DNA from: Actinobacillus equuli
GTDB taxonomy: Bacteria > Pseudomonadota > Gammaproteobacteria > Enterobacterales > Pasteurellaceae
Assembly (NCBI RefSeq): GCF_900636745.1
Contig: NZ_LR134310.1
Span: 248,001-312,000 of the forward strand
DNA length: 64,000 nt
Direction: 5' to 3'
Each line of letters opens with the position of its first letter. The stretch's first letter is position 1. The position numbers and the translations under genes were made by a program. A model generated the notes under the pieces. It did no database searches, was not told where the DNA came from, and was given only the letters and a program-made list of their open reading frames with translations. This document shows positions 1 to 9,045 of the stretch, in pieces.

Positions 1-3000
1 TGGTTTGTCGTATACAACTGACTACCGTTTACTGCATCTTTGCTAGTTGCCGATACTTCACCGTCTTTCACGTTGCTAATCGTGTTATTCGCTGCATTAA
101 TGCCTTTATCTGTAACAGATACATTACCTACAGTTACGTTATTATCTGTGATTGTGGTATTACCTAACTTAATCGAACCTTTATCAGTTAAATCTAAAGT
201 ATTCGATAACGAGTAAGTAAAGTTTTGACCGTCTTGTGCTAAAACAAGATTATTACCGGCTTTAAACGTCACCGTTTCACCCGCTTTTACTTGCTCTGCC
301 GTTGTACCGCTTACTGTGCCGCTACCAACCTTACCAGAGGTGACATTAAAGCTTGTGTTATTTAGTACTTTTACTAGGTTATCACCTGTTACAAAAGTAT
401 TACCCGCTTTATTATTTGTAGTCGTACCATTCGGGTTAGTTACCACATCTGCTTGTGCAATAGAAAGATCGTAAACTCGACCATTCGTTAAATCTTCTTT
501 AACCGTGACTGATTTATCGTCTGATTTCACAGTCGTTGTACTCGCGGCTTTAACCTCATTTAACTGGTTAAGATTTACCGCATCCGTACCATTTGTACCG
601 TTTGCTACGTTAGTGATCGGTTTATTTGCCGCATCAATACCTTTGTTAGTAATGCTTGGGCCGTTATTAATGGTTAAGCCATTACCATCAATTGTCGTAT
701 TACCTAACTTAATATCATCGCCGTTTAAGCTCGTATTACCAACAGTTGCCGTAGTAAATGTCGGTTTATCGCTGGTTGCAATCGAAATTGTTGCACCTTT
801 TTGCGTAATATTAATATTTTTACCTGCGTCAATCGTTACCGTATCACCCATTTTCACGTTTGATACACTGATATCTTTCGCTTCGCCGGCAGATTTAGAA
901 GTGGTAATGTTCCATCCTCTGTTTACCGTAGCATTAGCTGTATTTGCTGTGTTATTTGCAACATTAATTGCATCAGTTAAATTATTCGCTACTACATAAA
1001 GTTGCGAACCGTTAATCGCATCTGTCGATGTTGCAGAAATTAAACCTGCCGCGACATTTTGAATTCGACGCTCTTGTCCGACTTTACCCACTGAAACTAC
1101 GGAAGATGGATTAGCACCAGCAAAGCCATTGTAAGTGATACCATTGACAGTCGCAGAATCAACCTGAGTTAGTCCTGCAGAACTATCAGTCTTAGCGCTT
1201 GATGTTTCTGAGAAAGAACCTAATGCAACAGAATTTGCATGAGTTGATGTTGCATTCTGACCCAAGGCCATTGAATTATGTTCGGTTGAACTCGAACCAT
1301 AACCTAAACTGACAGATTGACGACCACTTGCTTTTGAAAAACTACCTTGGCTAATTGTAGCGAAATTGGTTGCATTAGATTGGTAACCTATAGCGATTGC
1401 ATGACCACCATTTGAGCCATTAGCTATCGCATTTGCACCAATCGCAGTATCATAGACAGAACTTGCTTTCGTAAACACACCAAGTGCTGTTGTATAGCTA
1501 TTTTCAGCGCTAACTTGGTCACCTAACGCCAAACTACCTATGCCTTTTGCTTTCGCTTTATAGCCTAGAGCTGTTGCAACATTTCCTGAAGCTTCCGCCT
1601 CCTCACCAATAGCAATCGTTCTAAACTCGCTTGTAGCTGCGTTTAAACCAATCGCAATTGAATTAGAACCTAACTGATTTTTTTCTGCGTCAGGATCGTT
1701 TGGCTTATAAATATTTTTTGCCCCATTACCTAAAGCGATAGACGAAGTGGTTTCACTACGTGCATTATTGCCAAGAGCCATAGAAAAAGCACCGGATGCC
1801 GTCACATTATTACCAGCAGCAGTTGCACCTTTTGCTGTTGCAGCAGCATTAACACCGGCTGCCAGAGCATCTTCACCTGTTGCTCCGGTATTATCATAGT
1901 TATTACGGTGAACATTCGCATCATTAACACTATAGTAATGATGCTGTGCTTTCTCCAAGCTAAAATAGAGCTGAGAACCATTGATTGCATCCGTTGAGGT
2001 TGCAGTAATTCTACCAGCGGCCACATTTTGAATTTGGCGTTTTTGGTTATCATTACCTACCGACACAACAGAATAAGCATTAGCTCCTGCAAATCCTGAG
2101 TAAGTAATCCCGTTGACCGTTGCTGAATTCGTATTCGTTGGAGCTGTAGTAGTTGTTCCAGAACCTAATGCAACCGAATTCGCTAGTGTTGAATTTGCAT
2201 CCGCACCTAAAGATACTGAGCGAGTTCCACTTGCTTTTGAATCCAAACCAACTGAAATAGCGCTATCAGCAGAAGCATTCGCTAATCGCCCTACCGCAAC
2301 AGAATTAAATGAACTTGCCTTTGTTAATACCCCTAACGCAACAGCAGACGCTTGTGAAGCATTTGCACCGAAACCAAATGCTGACGCTTCAGTACCAGAT
2401 GCTTTTGCAAGTGCACCTACAGCTGTCGTTTGGTGACCGTCAGTCAATGCATCGTTACCAATCGCAACGCCATTTTGTTGTTTACTCTCTGCAGAACTAC
2501 CAATTGCAATTGAACTTGTACCATTCGCTTTAGCTGATAAACCCATTGCGACTGAAGCAACACCAGTTGCATTTGCCTTATCACCAATTGCTACCGTTGA
2601 AGTATTTCCTGCTTTCGAATCAATACCAAATGCAACTGAACGATTACCGGTTGCAGTCGAAGTATCACCCACAGCTGTCGCATAAGCGCCTGTAGCATTT
2701 GAGCTTTCGCCGATTGCAACTGAACTTTGACCAGTCGCATTTGAATCATTACCAATTGCAACCGCACTATCTGCTGTTGCGGTAGACCCCACACCGACCG
2801 CTAATGCACTCGTTGCATTGGCTGTTGCCCCCGAACCTAATGCAACCGTATTTTGAGCCGATGCCGTAGAGTTATAGCCTAATGCTGTTGCTTCCTGACC
2901 AGAGGCTTGCGAAGATGTACCAATTGCCGTGGCAAGTGCAGATGAAGCGGTAGAGTTATAACCAACCGCAATAGCTTCTCTTGCCGTAGCAGAAGCTTTC

Positions 3001-4733
3001 GGACCAGCCGCCATCGCATTTGGAGCAGTTGCACCTTTATTATCCTTATTTTCAGTGACTGTTGAATTTACCGAATAATATTCAATACCTGCGGCTGTAT
3101 TTAATGCTGAGATAACTACATCAAATGCATTTGTACCATTTGCTTTTACTTCAACATTTGTATTGGCATTACCTGCTAAAAAGTTTACTTGGTTATTAGT
3201 CTTAACATCGCCGACTTTTGCACCGTTACCAATTGCCCAACCTTCGCTTAATTTATTTGCCACTGCATAAAGTTGCGAACCATTGATTGCATCCGTTGAC
3301 GTATCAGAGACTTTACCTGCTGCAACATTAATTAATTGACGTTCTGATCCTTCCGCACCAATACTCACTACACCGTTACCAGAACGACCTTGCCCAGCAA
3401 AATTACCGTAAGTTACATCATTGATCGTAGCACTTGTTTCTGTTGTTGCAGCTCGATCTTTTGATAGTGAACCTAAAATAACACTATTTGCTTGAGTAGA
3501 AATAATATTATTACCAAGTACATAAGTTTCTGCTTGAGCGACCTTATTGTAGCTACCAATCGCAACTGAGTAACATGCACTTACATCATTATTTGTACCA
3601 ATAGCGATTGTATCGCGTTGTGATGCATTAGTCGTACTACCGATAGCCACTGCATCATTTGCTGTTGCTTTTGAAAGTTCACCAATCGCAATTGCCTGCT
3701 CTGCAGTTGCATTTGATTTTAAACCGATTGATACCGCACCTTGTTTATCTGCATTTGCACGGGTACCTAATGCAATTGCACTTACGCCCGTAGTTGCAAC
3801 ATTGGCACTTTCACCAATTGCAATACTTGAACCACCTTTTGCATCTGTTTGTAAACCTAAAGCGATTGCAGATAATCCTGTCGCTGAGGATTGGCGACCT
3901 ACTGCGATAGCATCCGCATTTAGAGACTTACTTTGCTTACCTACAGCGATAGAATTGTCATTTGCTGTAGCCGCTTCTGAACCTAATGCAATAGACGATG
4001 CACCTGCTGCATTTGCAACATTACCGATAGCAATCGTGTTACCCGCTAAAGCTTCTGCGCCGTAACCTAATGCTGCCGATTTGACGCCCACAGCTGAAGT
4101 CATTGCACCAACTGCTGTAGAATCATTGCCTTTAGCAAGTGCTAGAGAACCTAAAGCAGAAGCATTTGAAGCAGTAGCAAAAGCACCACTCCCCAAGGCA
4201 CTAGCAAATACGGCTTCAGCTGAAGCTCCTTGACCATAAGCAGCAGAAAGTCTTTCTGAAGCAACAGAATCAACACCAACAGCTGTTGATGATGTCTGTA
4301 ATGCCTTTGAATTGGTACCAATAGCGATAGCATCATTACCTGCTGAAACAGCCTTAGAGCCGACTGCAATAGCGTCCTCTTCTTGAGCCAAAGACTCATA
4401 TCCAATTGCCGTTGAGTTTAATGCTGTAGCCCTTGTCAAGGCACCTATTGCTGTTGATGACGCTCCTGATGCAAATGAATTTGTTCCAATAGAAATTGCA
4501 TCAACTCTTGTAGAAACACTACCACCACCTGCCGAATACGCTGCATTTGCATCTAATGAGCCTAGCGTTGTACCCAGAACTAATGCTGCAGTACCTAAAT
4601 TTAATAAATTACGTGTAGGTAAACTTCTCTCATCCGTAGATGATGACGATTTACCTTTTGCTTTAGACAGCTCTGAAGTAACCACAAACGTCTGTGTCGT
4701 GTGATTCCAGATGACTTTAAAAATTTTATTCAT
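1..4733 (-). CDS. Trimeric autotransporter adhesin (YadA/Hsf-like), 3' part missing
   Basis: The reading frame starts at ATG 4733 and, by frame checks at several points and continuous translation, stays open for 1577 codons to the window edge. The C-terminal stalk and beta-barrel anchor lie outside. Residues 1-28 form an extended signal peptide region (MNKIFKVIWNHTTQTFVV) and cleavage is likely after LDANA at residue 64. Long arrays of YadA head repeats follow (patterns such as SIAIG, TAVG, SALG spaced 14 residues), arranged in three head blocks. Each block ends in a neck with STDAINGSQLY near residues 478, 912 and 1235. From about 1240 the protein becomes Thr/Asn/Val-rich stalk, with another neck-like VNGSQLY near 1570. 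In the family such proteins form surface trimers that bind host matrix or cells. The DNA is repetitive and free of stop codons on the antisense strand, which produces many shadow ORFs. Confidence 0.93.
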   Translation of the reverse strand, partial: MNKIFKVIWNHTTQTFVVTSELSKAKGKSSSSTDERSLPTRNLLNLGTAALVLGTTLGSLDANAAYSAGGGSVSTRVDAISIGTNSFASGASSTAIGALTRATALNSTAIGYESLAQEEDAIAVGSKAVSAGNDAIAIGTNSKALQTSSTAVGVDSVASERLSAAYGQGASAEAVFASALGSGAFATASNASALGSLALAKGNDSTAVGAMTSAVGVKSAALGYGAEALAGNTIAIGNVANAAGASSIALGSEAATANDNSIAVGKQSKSLNADAIAVGRQSSATGLSAIALGLQTDAKGGSSIAIGESANVATTGVSAIALGTRANADKQGAVSIGLKSNATAEQAIAIGELSKATANDAVAIGSTTNASQRDTIAIGTNNDVSACYSVAIGSYNKVAQAETYVLGNNIISTQANSVILGSLSKDRAATTETSATINDVTYGNFAGQGRSGNGVVSIGAEGSERQLINVAAGKVSDTSTDAINGSQLYAVANKLSEGWAIGNGAKVGDVKTNNQVNFLAGNANTNVEVKANGTNAFDVVISALNTAAGIEYYSVNSTVTENKDNKGATAPNAMAAGPKASATAREAIAVGYNSTASSALATAIGTSSQASGQEATALGYNSTASAQNTVALGSGATANATSALAVGVGSTATADSAVAIGNDSNATGQSSVAIGESSNATGAYATAVGDTSTATGNRSVAFGIDSKAGNTSTVAIGDKANATGVASVAMGLSAKANGTSSIAIGSSAESKQQNGVAIGNDALTDGHQTTAVGALAKASGTEASAFGFGANASQASAVALGVLTKASSFNSVAVGRLANASADSAISVGLDSKASGTRSVSLGADANSTLANSVALGSGTTTTAPTNTNSATVNGITYSGFAGANAYSVVSVGNDNQKRQIQNVAAGRITATSTDAINGSQLYFSLEKAQHHYYSVNDANVHRNNYDNTGATGEDALAAGVNAAATAKGATAAGNNVTASGAFSMALGNNARSETTSSIALGNGAKNIYKPNDPDAEKNQLGSNSIAIGLNAATSEFRTIAIGEEAEASGNVATALGYKAKAKGIGSLALGDQVSAENSYTTALGVFTKASSVYDTAIGANAIANGSNGGHAIAIGYQSNATNFATISQGSFSKASGRQSVSLGYGSSSTEHNSMALGQNATSTHANSVALGSFSETSSAKTDSSAGLTQVDSATVNGITYNGFAGANPSSVVSVGKVGQERRIQNVAAGLISATSTDAINGSQLYVVANNLTDAINVANNTANTANATVNRGWNITTSKSAGEAKDISVSNVKMGDTVTIDAGKNINITQKGATISIATSDKPTFTTATVGNTSLNGDDIKLGNTTIDGNGLTINNGPSITNKGIDAANKPITNVANGTNGTDAVNLNQLNEVKAASTTTVKSDDKSVTVKEDLTNGRVYDLSIAQADVVTNPNGTTTNNKAGNTFVTGDNLVKVLNNTSFNVTSGKVGSGTVSGTTAEQVKAGETVTFKAGNNLVLAQDGQNFTYSLSNTLDLTDKGSIKLGNTTITDNNVTVGNVSVTDKGINAANNTISNVKDGEVSATSKDAVNGSQLYTTN

Positions 4734-5210
4734 TTTCTTTCCTTTTGGGTTCTAAATTGAATAAGAACTAATTCAAGATAGAAGTGCGAAGACAACTAAT
4801 AAACAACGCACTAATTACATACATTTTGGGTTTCCAGACCAAAATCTCCTTATTCTAGCCTACTAAATATACGTTAGTCCTCTGACTAGAGGCTAATATA
4901 TATTTTTTTACACACATACACTTCTATGTAAGCATTCTGTAATAAAATGTGGAATAAACTAAATTATTTCCAATCCATTTGGTGACCCAGAAAAGACTAA
5001 CCAATCATTTTAAAGTTCAAAAAATTTCTTATTTTTAGTAAAAATTTTTTAATTAATTTGTAACAAAATGAAAACCATAAAATTCAAAAACACCTTGATT
5101 TCAAAAAGAAACAGAGTTTATTTCGATTCACAACCACCAATGAGAACATAAAGCATTATCATTAACAACATTACAATTACACTAACTAAATATAAAAACA
5201 CTGATTAGTA
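4734..5210. other. AT-rich leader/promoter region of the adhesin
   Basis: About 480 bp without a credible gene, very AT-rich. It must contain the minus-strand promoter of the adhesin; a ribosome site AAGGAAAG lies just upstream of its ATG. Two short inverted repeats lie in the probable 5' leader: 4823-4845 (ATTTTGG...CCAAAAT) and 4874-4896 (TTAGTCCTCT...AGAGGCTAA). The second is followed on the plus strand by a T-rich run. I cannot place the promoter with confidence. Confidence 0.5.
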
Positions 5211-5249
5211 AAAAGCCTATTAAAGTTAACAAGACTTTAATAGGCTTTT
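5211..5249 (-). terminator. Rho-independent terminator
   Basis: A 16 bp perfect stem (AAAAGCCTATTAAAGT paired with ACTTTAATAGGCTTTT, 7 nt loop) lies just past the stop of the YjbR/EVE-like gene, with T-rich sequence on both sides. Confidence 0.85.
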
Positions 5250-5274
5250 AATTAAATAAAAACATTCTTATATT

Positions 5275-6057
5275 TTATTGTTCTGAAACTGTTGCTATCC
5301 GGCTAATTTCCTCATTAAGTGCAAATGGCATTTTGCGAGGGCCTCGTACAGCAGTGACACCAAAACTTTGAAGTAATGTTTTAGGTAATAGTGCTTTGTC
5401 GTAAACATTTAAACATTTTAATCGCATAACTCTTTCAATACGTAAATCCGTTCTCTCCGATTTATATGGCAAATTGACTTCTAATGCCTCACATTTACAC
5501 CTAATGGCGGCGGTTGGGGCGGTAACATAAATATATACCATATCGCCTACCGCAATATTATTGCTCTGTTTCCATAACAATTCCGCACCGACTTCAAGCG
5601 CTTGTTCTACATCATAGTATTTCGGATTTGCCGGAACAATCCATTCCGTATGGCTTGCAATACCTAATTTTTGCTTACGTTGTCGAGTAGCGGTAAGGTC
5701 AAAACTACTATTTAATAAGAATACGATTGTTTCTTTATCTACCGAACCGTCTAACAATATACTCAGCCAATTAGCTTTATTCATATGATAAGCCGGAAAA
5801 AAGCCCGATTGAGACAAAAATGAATTTAAGAGATCGGGTGAGCATTTAATATTCATCACCGGAACATTTTTCTCTCCCGATAAACCAAAAACTGAAGATG
5901 CTACATCCATCAAAATCGCATACCATTTCCGGTTATCCGGATGGCGTAATACCGCATAAGTGGGATGTGTCTTCCATAAAAATTCCGGTTCCGTACCATA
6001 TTGTTGTAATACATATAGCAATATCTCGTCACGAAGATTTTGTCTTTTACTTTGCAT
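5275..6057 (-). CDS. MmcQ/YjbR-like protein with C-terminal EVE/PUA-like domain
   Basis: 260 aa. Residues ~1-115 look like the MmcQ/YjbR (DUF419) fold: the phrases YAVLRHPDNRKWYAIL, MNIKCSPD and an AYHMNKANWLSILLDG segment are typical. Residues ~135-235 resemble an EVE/PUA-type domain: EWIVPANPKYYDV, then VGDMVYIYVTAP and a basic strand. YjbR proteins have a DNA-binding-like fold of unknown role; EVE domains bind modified bases or RNA in several families. Start ATG 6057 has AAGGG seven bases upstream. It lies downstream of sapD but is separated by a strong hairpin at 6082-6145, so it is probably its own unit. The function is unknown. Confidence 0.75.
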   Translation of the reverse strand: MQSKRQNLRDEILLYVLQQYGTEPEFLWKTHPTYAVLRHPDNRKWYAILMDVASSVFGLSGEKNVPVMNIKCSPDLLNSFLSQSGFFPAYHMNKANWLSILLDGSVDKETIVFLLNSSFDLTATRQRKQKLGIASHTEWIVPANPKYYDVEQALEVGAELLWKQSNNIAVGDMVYIYVTAPTAAIRCKCEALEVNLPYKSERTDLRIERVMRLKCLNVYDKALLPKTLLQSFGVTAVRGPRKMPFALNEEISRIATVSEQ

Positions 6058-6081
6058 ACGTTTCCCTTCTTATTCAAAAAG

Positions 6082-6145
6082 ACAAGCGGTAAGATTTTAT
6101 CAACTTTTTGCATTTGCAAAAAAATCTCAAAATCTTACCGCTTGT
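6082..6145 (-). terminator. Terminator built from an inverted uptake-signal pair
   Basis: ACAAGCGGTAAGATTTT pairs with AAAATCTTACCGCTTGT (17 bp), with a 30 nt loop holding TTTGCAAA-like USS tails. On the minus strand it is followed by CTTTTTG. It ends the sap operon four bases after the sapD stop codon. Confidence 0.8.
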
Positions 6146-6149
6146 TTAG

Positions 6150-7187
6150 TTACTCATTCTTTTCATGCACAATCACCGGCTCAAATTCCGCTTTTTTAAG
6201 AAAGTTTTGCTCTCTAAAATTAATCGGAAAATGACAGGCAAATTCATGTTGTTTAAATTTACGCAATGGGGGCTTTTGAATACATTTCTTCTGTGCAAAC
6301 GGACAACGAGGTCCTAATCGACAGCCTATCGGCATATTCTGCAACATCGGCACGGTGCCTTTTAAAGTATTTAAGTGGCTTTTAAAGGCGAGCGGCTGTG
6401 AAAAATCCGGAATACTATTCAATAATACCGATGTATAAGGATGATAAGGCGATTCCATAATCGTCTCTTTATTACCTATTTCCACCGTTTGACCACAGTA
6501 CAATACATTAAACGAATCCACCCACTTATGAATACTACGAATATCATTCGCTACCAGTAAAATTGAAGTACCAAGGTTTTTATTCATACTGGAGAGTAAA
6601 CGATAGATTTGTAATTGCGTGGTCGGCTCAAGCGTGTGTGTCGGTTCATCTGCAACCAATAAGCGTGGCTGATTTGCCACCGCCATGGCAATAATAACCT
6701 TCTGCGCTTCACCTTCCGTAATATCAAACGGGTAGCTCTGCATAATCGTTTTATGATCTCGGATCCCCACTCTATGCAGCAATTCAATGGCTTTTTTCTT
6801 TTTCCAACCGAACCACTGCCACCATTTTCCTTTAAAGTTAATCGTTTGAATGAGCTGTTCTCCCACTCTTCGACTTGGATCTAGACTAGACAGCGGGTCT
6901 TGGAAAATCATTGAAATTTGTTCACCCACTACTTTTCGGCGCTGTGTCGGAGAAAGCTTCAACAATTCCACATCATTAAAACGAAAGCGGTCTGCCGTGA
7001 CAATCCACTCATCCTTCATTACGCCACAAATTACTTTGGCAATCAAGCTTTTACCTGAGCCGGACTCCCCTACTAAACCGCAAATTTCGCCTTCATCAAG
7101 GGTAAGATTTACATTATCTACCATTTTTACTCGCCCATTCGGCGTATCAATTTCGATACTTAAATGACGAATATCTAATAAAGCCAT
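6150..7187 (-). CDS. sapD: Peptide ABC transporter ATP-binding protein SapD
   Basis: 345 aa, cytoplasmic ATPase of the Sap (sensitivity to antimicrobial peptides) importer. Walker A is GESGSGKS (residue ~40) and Walker B is LLVADEPT (~190). The C-terminal oligopeptide-transporter extension has [15 protein letters not shown] with the usual cysteines. The signature motif is DITEGEAQK rather than LSGGQ, as is typical for SapD. The H-loop position reads ANDI, with Asn where His is expected. It is the last gene of the sap cluster, following sapC by 16 bp. No sapF follows, although sapABCDF is the usual order in enterobacteria and Haemophilus. Confidence 0.93.
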   Translation of the reverse strand: MALLDIRHLSIEIDTPNGRVKMVDNVNLTLDEGEICGLVGESGSGKSLIAKVICGVMKDEWIVTADRFRFNDVELLKLSPTQRRKVVGEQISMIFQDPLSSLDPSRRVGEQLIQTINFKGKWWQWFGWKKKKAIELLHRVGIRDHKTIMQSYPFDITEGEAQKVIIAMAVANQPRLLVADEPTHTLEPTTQLQIYRLLSSMNKNLGTSILLVANDIRSIHKWVDSFNVLYCGQTVEIGNKETIMESPYHPYTSVLLNSIPDFSQPLAFKSHLNTLKGTVPMLQNMPIGCRLGPRCPFAQKKCIQKPPLRKFKQHEFACHFPINFREQNFLKKAEFEPVIVHEKNE

Positions 7188-7203
7188 AATTTATTCCAAT
7201 TCA

Positions 7204-8091
7204 CTAATAACGGTATTTCTCTAGCACACGGCTGATACCGTTACCCAACATACTAATAATTAAAATCACCAATATTGTTGCCATCCCCGGCAAAATAACG
7301 GTCCAAGGCGCTAAATAAATTAATTCCAGAGAATCTCTGATCATCGCCCCCCATTCCGGGGTCGAGCTTTGCGCCCCTAGTCCAATAAAACTCAGTGCAC
7401 TAATATCTAATACCGCAATCATAAAAATATGAGCGGATTCCTTCACTGCCACTGAGGTTAAATTGGGCAGAACAACCTCTTTAATCAGATCCCAACGCGA
7501 AGCGCCGTCTAAACGTAGCGTAATCACATACTCTCGTTTCAGCTCTTGTTCTGTCGCTTGATAAATTTTATGGATAAAATGCGGAAGCATTGCTAACGAA
7601 ATCGCTAACATCGCATTGATTAAACTCGCTTCCATTAACGTTGCGATAATAATCGCAATAATCAAAATTGGGATAAATAAGAAAGTATCAAACAGGTGTC
7701 CAACAAAGGAAAATGACTTGCGACTCGTACCGGCAAGTACGCCGATAATGCCGCCAATAAGGCCTATCGCAATACTAATAATCAGTGCGGAACCGACCGT
7801 ATAGTAAAAACCATATAGCATACGGCTGAAAATATCACGCCCTAAATCATCCGTACCGAAGAAATGGCTAATTTGCCCCCTGTCATCCCATGACGGCGGC
7901 ATTAATTCCAAACCGACAAATTGTGTATCCGCTTGATAGGGCGCTATTGCATGACCAAAAAAAATTAACAATAGTAACGCAATAAATAGATATACACTGG
8001 TTAAGGTTAATTTATCTTTACGCAGCTGAAAGAGAAATTGTTTAAAGTAATCCGATTCTCTGAACTGTTCCGGTTCTTCTCTATTTAACAT
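7204..8091 (-). CDS. sapC: Peptide ABC transporter permease SapC
   Basis: 295 aa inner-membrane permease of the DppC/OppC type. A short cytoplasmic N-terminus is followed by a first membrane helix (~residues 33-53), a periplasmic loop containing FFGTDDLGRDIFSRM, and five further helices. The EAA-type loop (LRLDGASRWDLIKEVVLPNL) docks to the ATPase. The gene overlaps the end of sapB by 11 bp, which points to translational coupling. Confidence 0.94.
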   Translation of the reverse strand: MLNREEPEQFRESDYFKQFLFQLRKDKLTLTSVYLFIALLLLIFFGHAIAPYQADTQFVGLELMPPSWDDRGQISHFFGTDDLGRDIFSRMLYGFYYTVGSALIISIAIGLIGGIIGVLAGTSRKSFSFVGHLFDTFLFIPILIIAIIIATLMEASLINAMLAISLAMLPHFIHKIYQATEQELKREYVITLRLDGASRWDLIKEVVLPNLTSVAVKESAHIFMIAVLDISALSFIGLGAQSSTPEWGAMIRDSLELIYLAPWTVILPGMATILVILIISMLGNGISRVLEKYRY

Positions 8092-9043
8092 ACCAATCCT
8101 TTTTCTGTGAAGGGTCTAATACGGTGGTAATCACGCCAACCAGAAGATCCATAACAAGAACAAACAATCCTATCGCCATTACACCTGCCGAAATTGCATT
8201 ATAATCTTGAGCCGAAAGCGCATTAATCAGCCATAGCCCAATGCCCCCCCAGCTGAAAATATTTTCAATTAACATAGAAAACGCAAAAATTAAGGTGAAA
8301 TTTCTTGCACTCATCGGAATAAGCGCCGGCAGCGTATTATGCAAAATATGCGCACGCCAAATTTTGAATGGCGACCATCCTCGCGTTTGCGCCACTTTAA
8401 TATAATTTTGCTTCATCACATATTCAGCACGCTGTCGAGTAAAACGAATCACCTCCAAAGTTGCCGGAATAGATAAAATTAAAGCCGGTAATGCCAAATG
8501 ATGTAATACGCTTTGCATCATTTTTAATTTATATGGTGAGTCCGCTAAAAAGATATCCAATAAACGAAAGCCGGTAACCGGTGAAATTTCATAAATAGGA
8601 TGCAATTCTCCCACTGCCGAAATCGCCCATTGGTTACTTGAAGCGTAATAAAGTACAACTATCGCTAACCAATACATTGGCAGCGCTAAACTTAATGAGC
8701 CAAGTGTCGCAAGCACTTTACCGGATAAACGATCTCGAAAAGCGGCAGAAAATAACCCTAACGGCAATCCGATAATTAAAGAAACCAATGATGCAGCAAT
8801 ACATAGAGATATTGTCGCAGGAAATACGTTCAAGATTTGGTTGGCAATCGCTTCACCATTACTATAACTAATGCCAAGATCTCCTTGTGTAAGTCCTTTT
8901 ACATAGCTCAAATAAGCTTCTACACCTTGTAAATCCATAAAATGATTAAGCGGATCTCTTAACAAAATGTTATAACTGATTAATGTTAAGATAAACAAGG
9001 TAATCAGGGTTAAGAATAAACGACGAATTAACGCTAATAACAC
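8081..9043 (-). CDS. sapB: Peptide ABC transporter permease SapB
   Basis: 320 aa DppB-type inner-membrane permease with six predicted helices and the EAA loop QTRGWSPFKIWRAHILHN. The start codon is GTG at 9043, two bases after the sapA stop, so it probably depends on coupling to sapA translation. A run of seven C residues (8244-8250; G7 on the coding strand) lies within the codons for WGGIGLW and is a possible slippage spot. Confidence 0.94.
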   Translation of the reverse strand: MLLALIRRLFLTLITLFILTLISYNILLRDPLNHFMDLQGVEAYLSYVKGLTQGDLGISYSNGEAIANQILNVFPATISLCIAASLVSLIIGLPLGLFSAAFRDRLSGKVLATLGSLSLALPMYWLAIVVLYYASSNQWAISAVGELHPIYEISPVTGFRLLDIFLADSPYKLKMMQSVLHHLALPALILSIPATLEVIRFTRQRAEYVMKQNYIKVAQTRGWSPFKIWRAHILHNTLPALIPMSARNFTLIFAFSMLIENIFSWGGIGLWLINALSAQDYNAISAGVMAIGLFVLVMDLLVGVITTVLDPSQKKDWYVK

Positions 9044-9045
9044 GG

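Noticed and set aside
505-4065. Long plus-strand ORFs opposite the adhesin (for example 505-999 and 2113-2436)
   Set aside because: They mirror the repetitive codons of the adhesin on the other strand, lack ribosome sites and show no family resemblance.
1-4700. Regular DNA repeats in the adhesin as a CRISPR array or satellite
   Set aside because: The repeats follow a protein-level 14-residue pattern and are degenerate at DNA level, with no uniform spacers.
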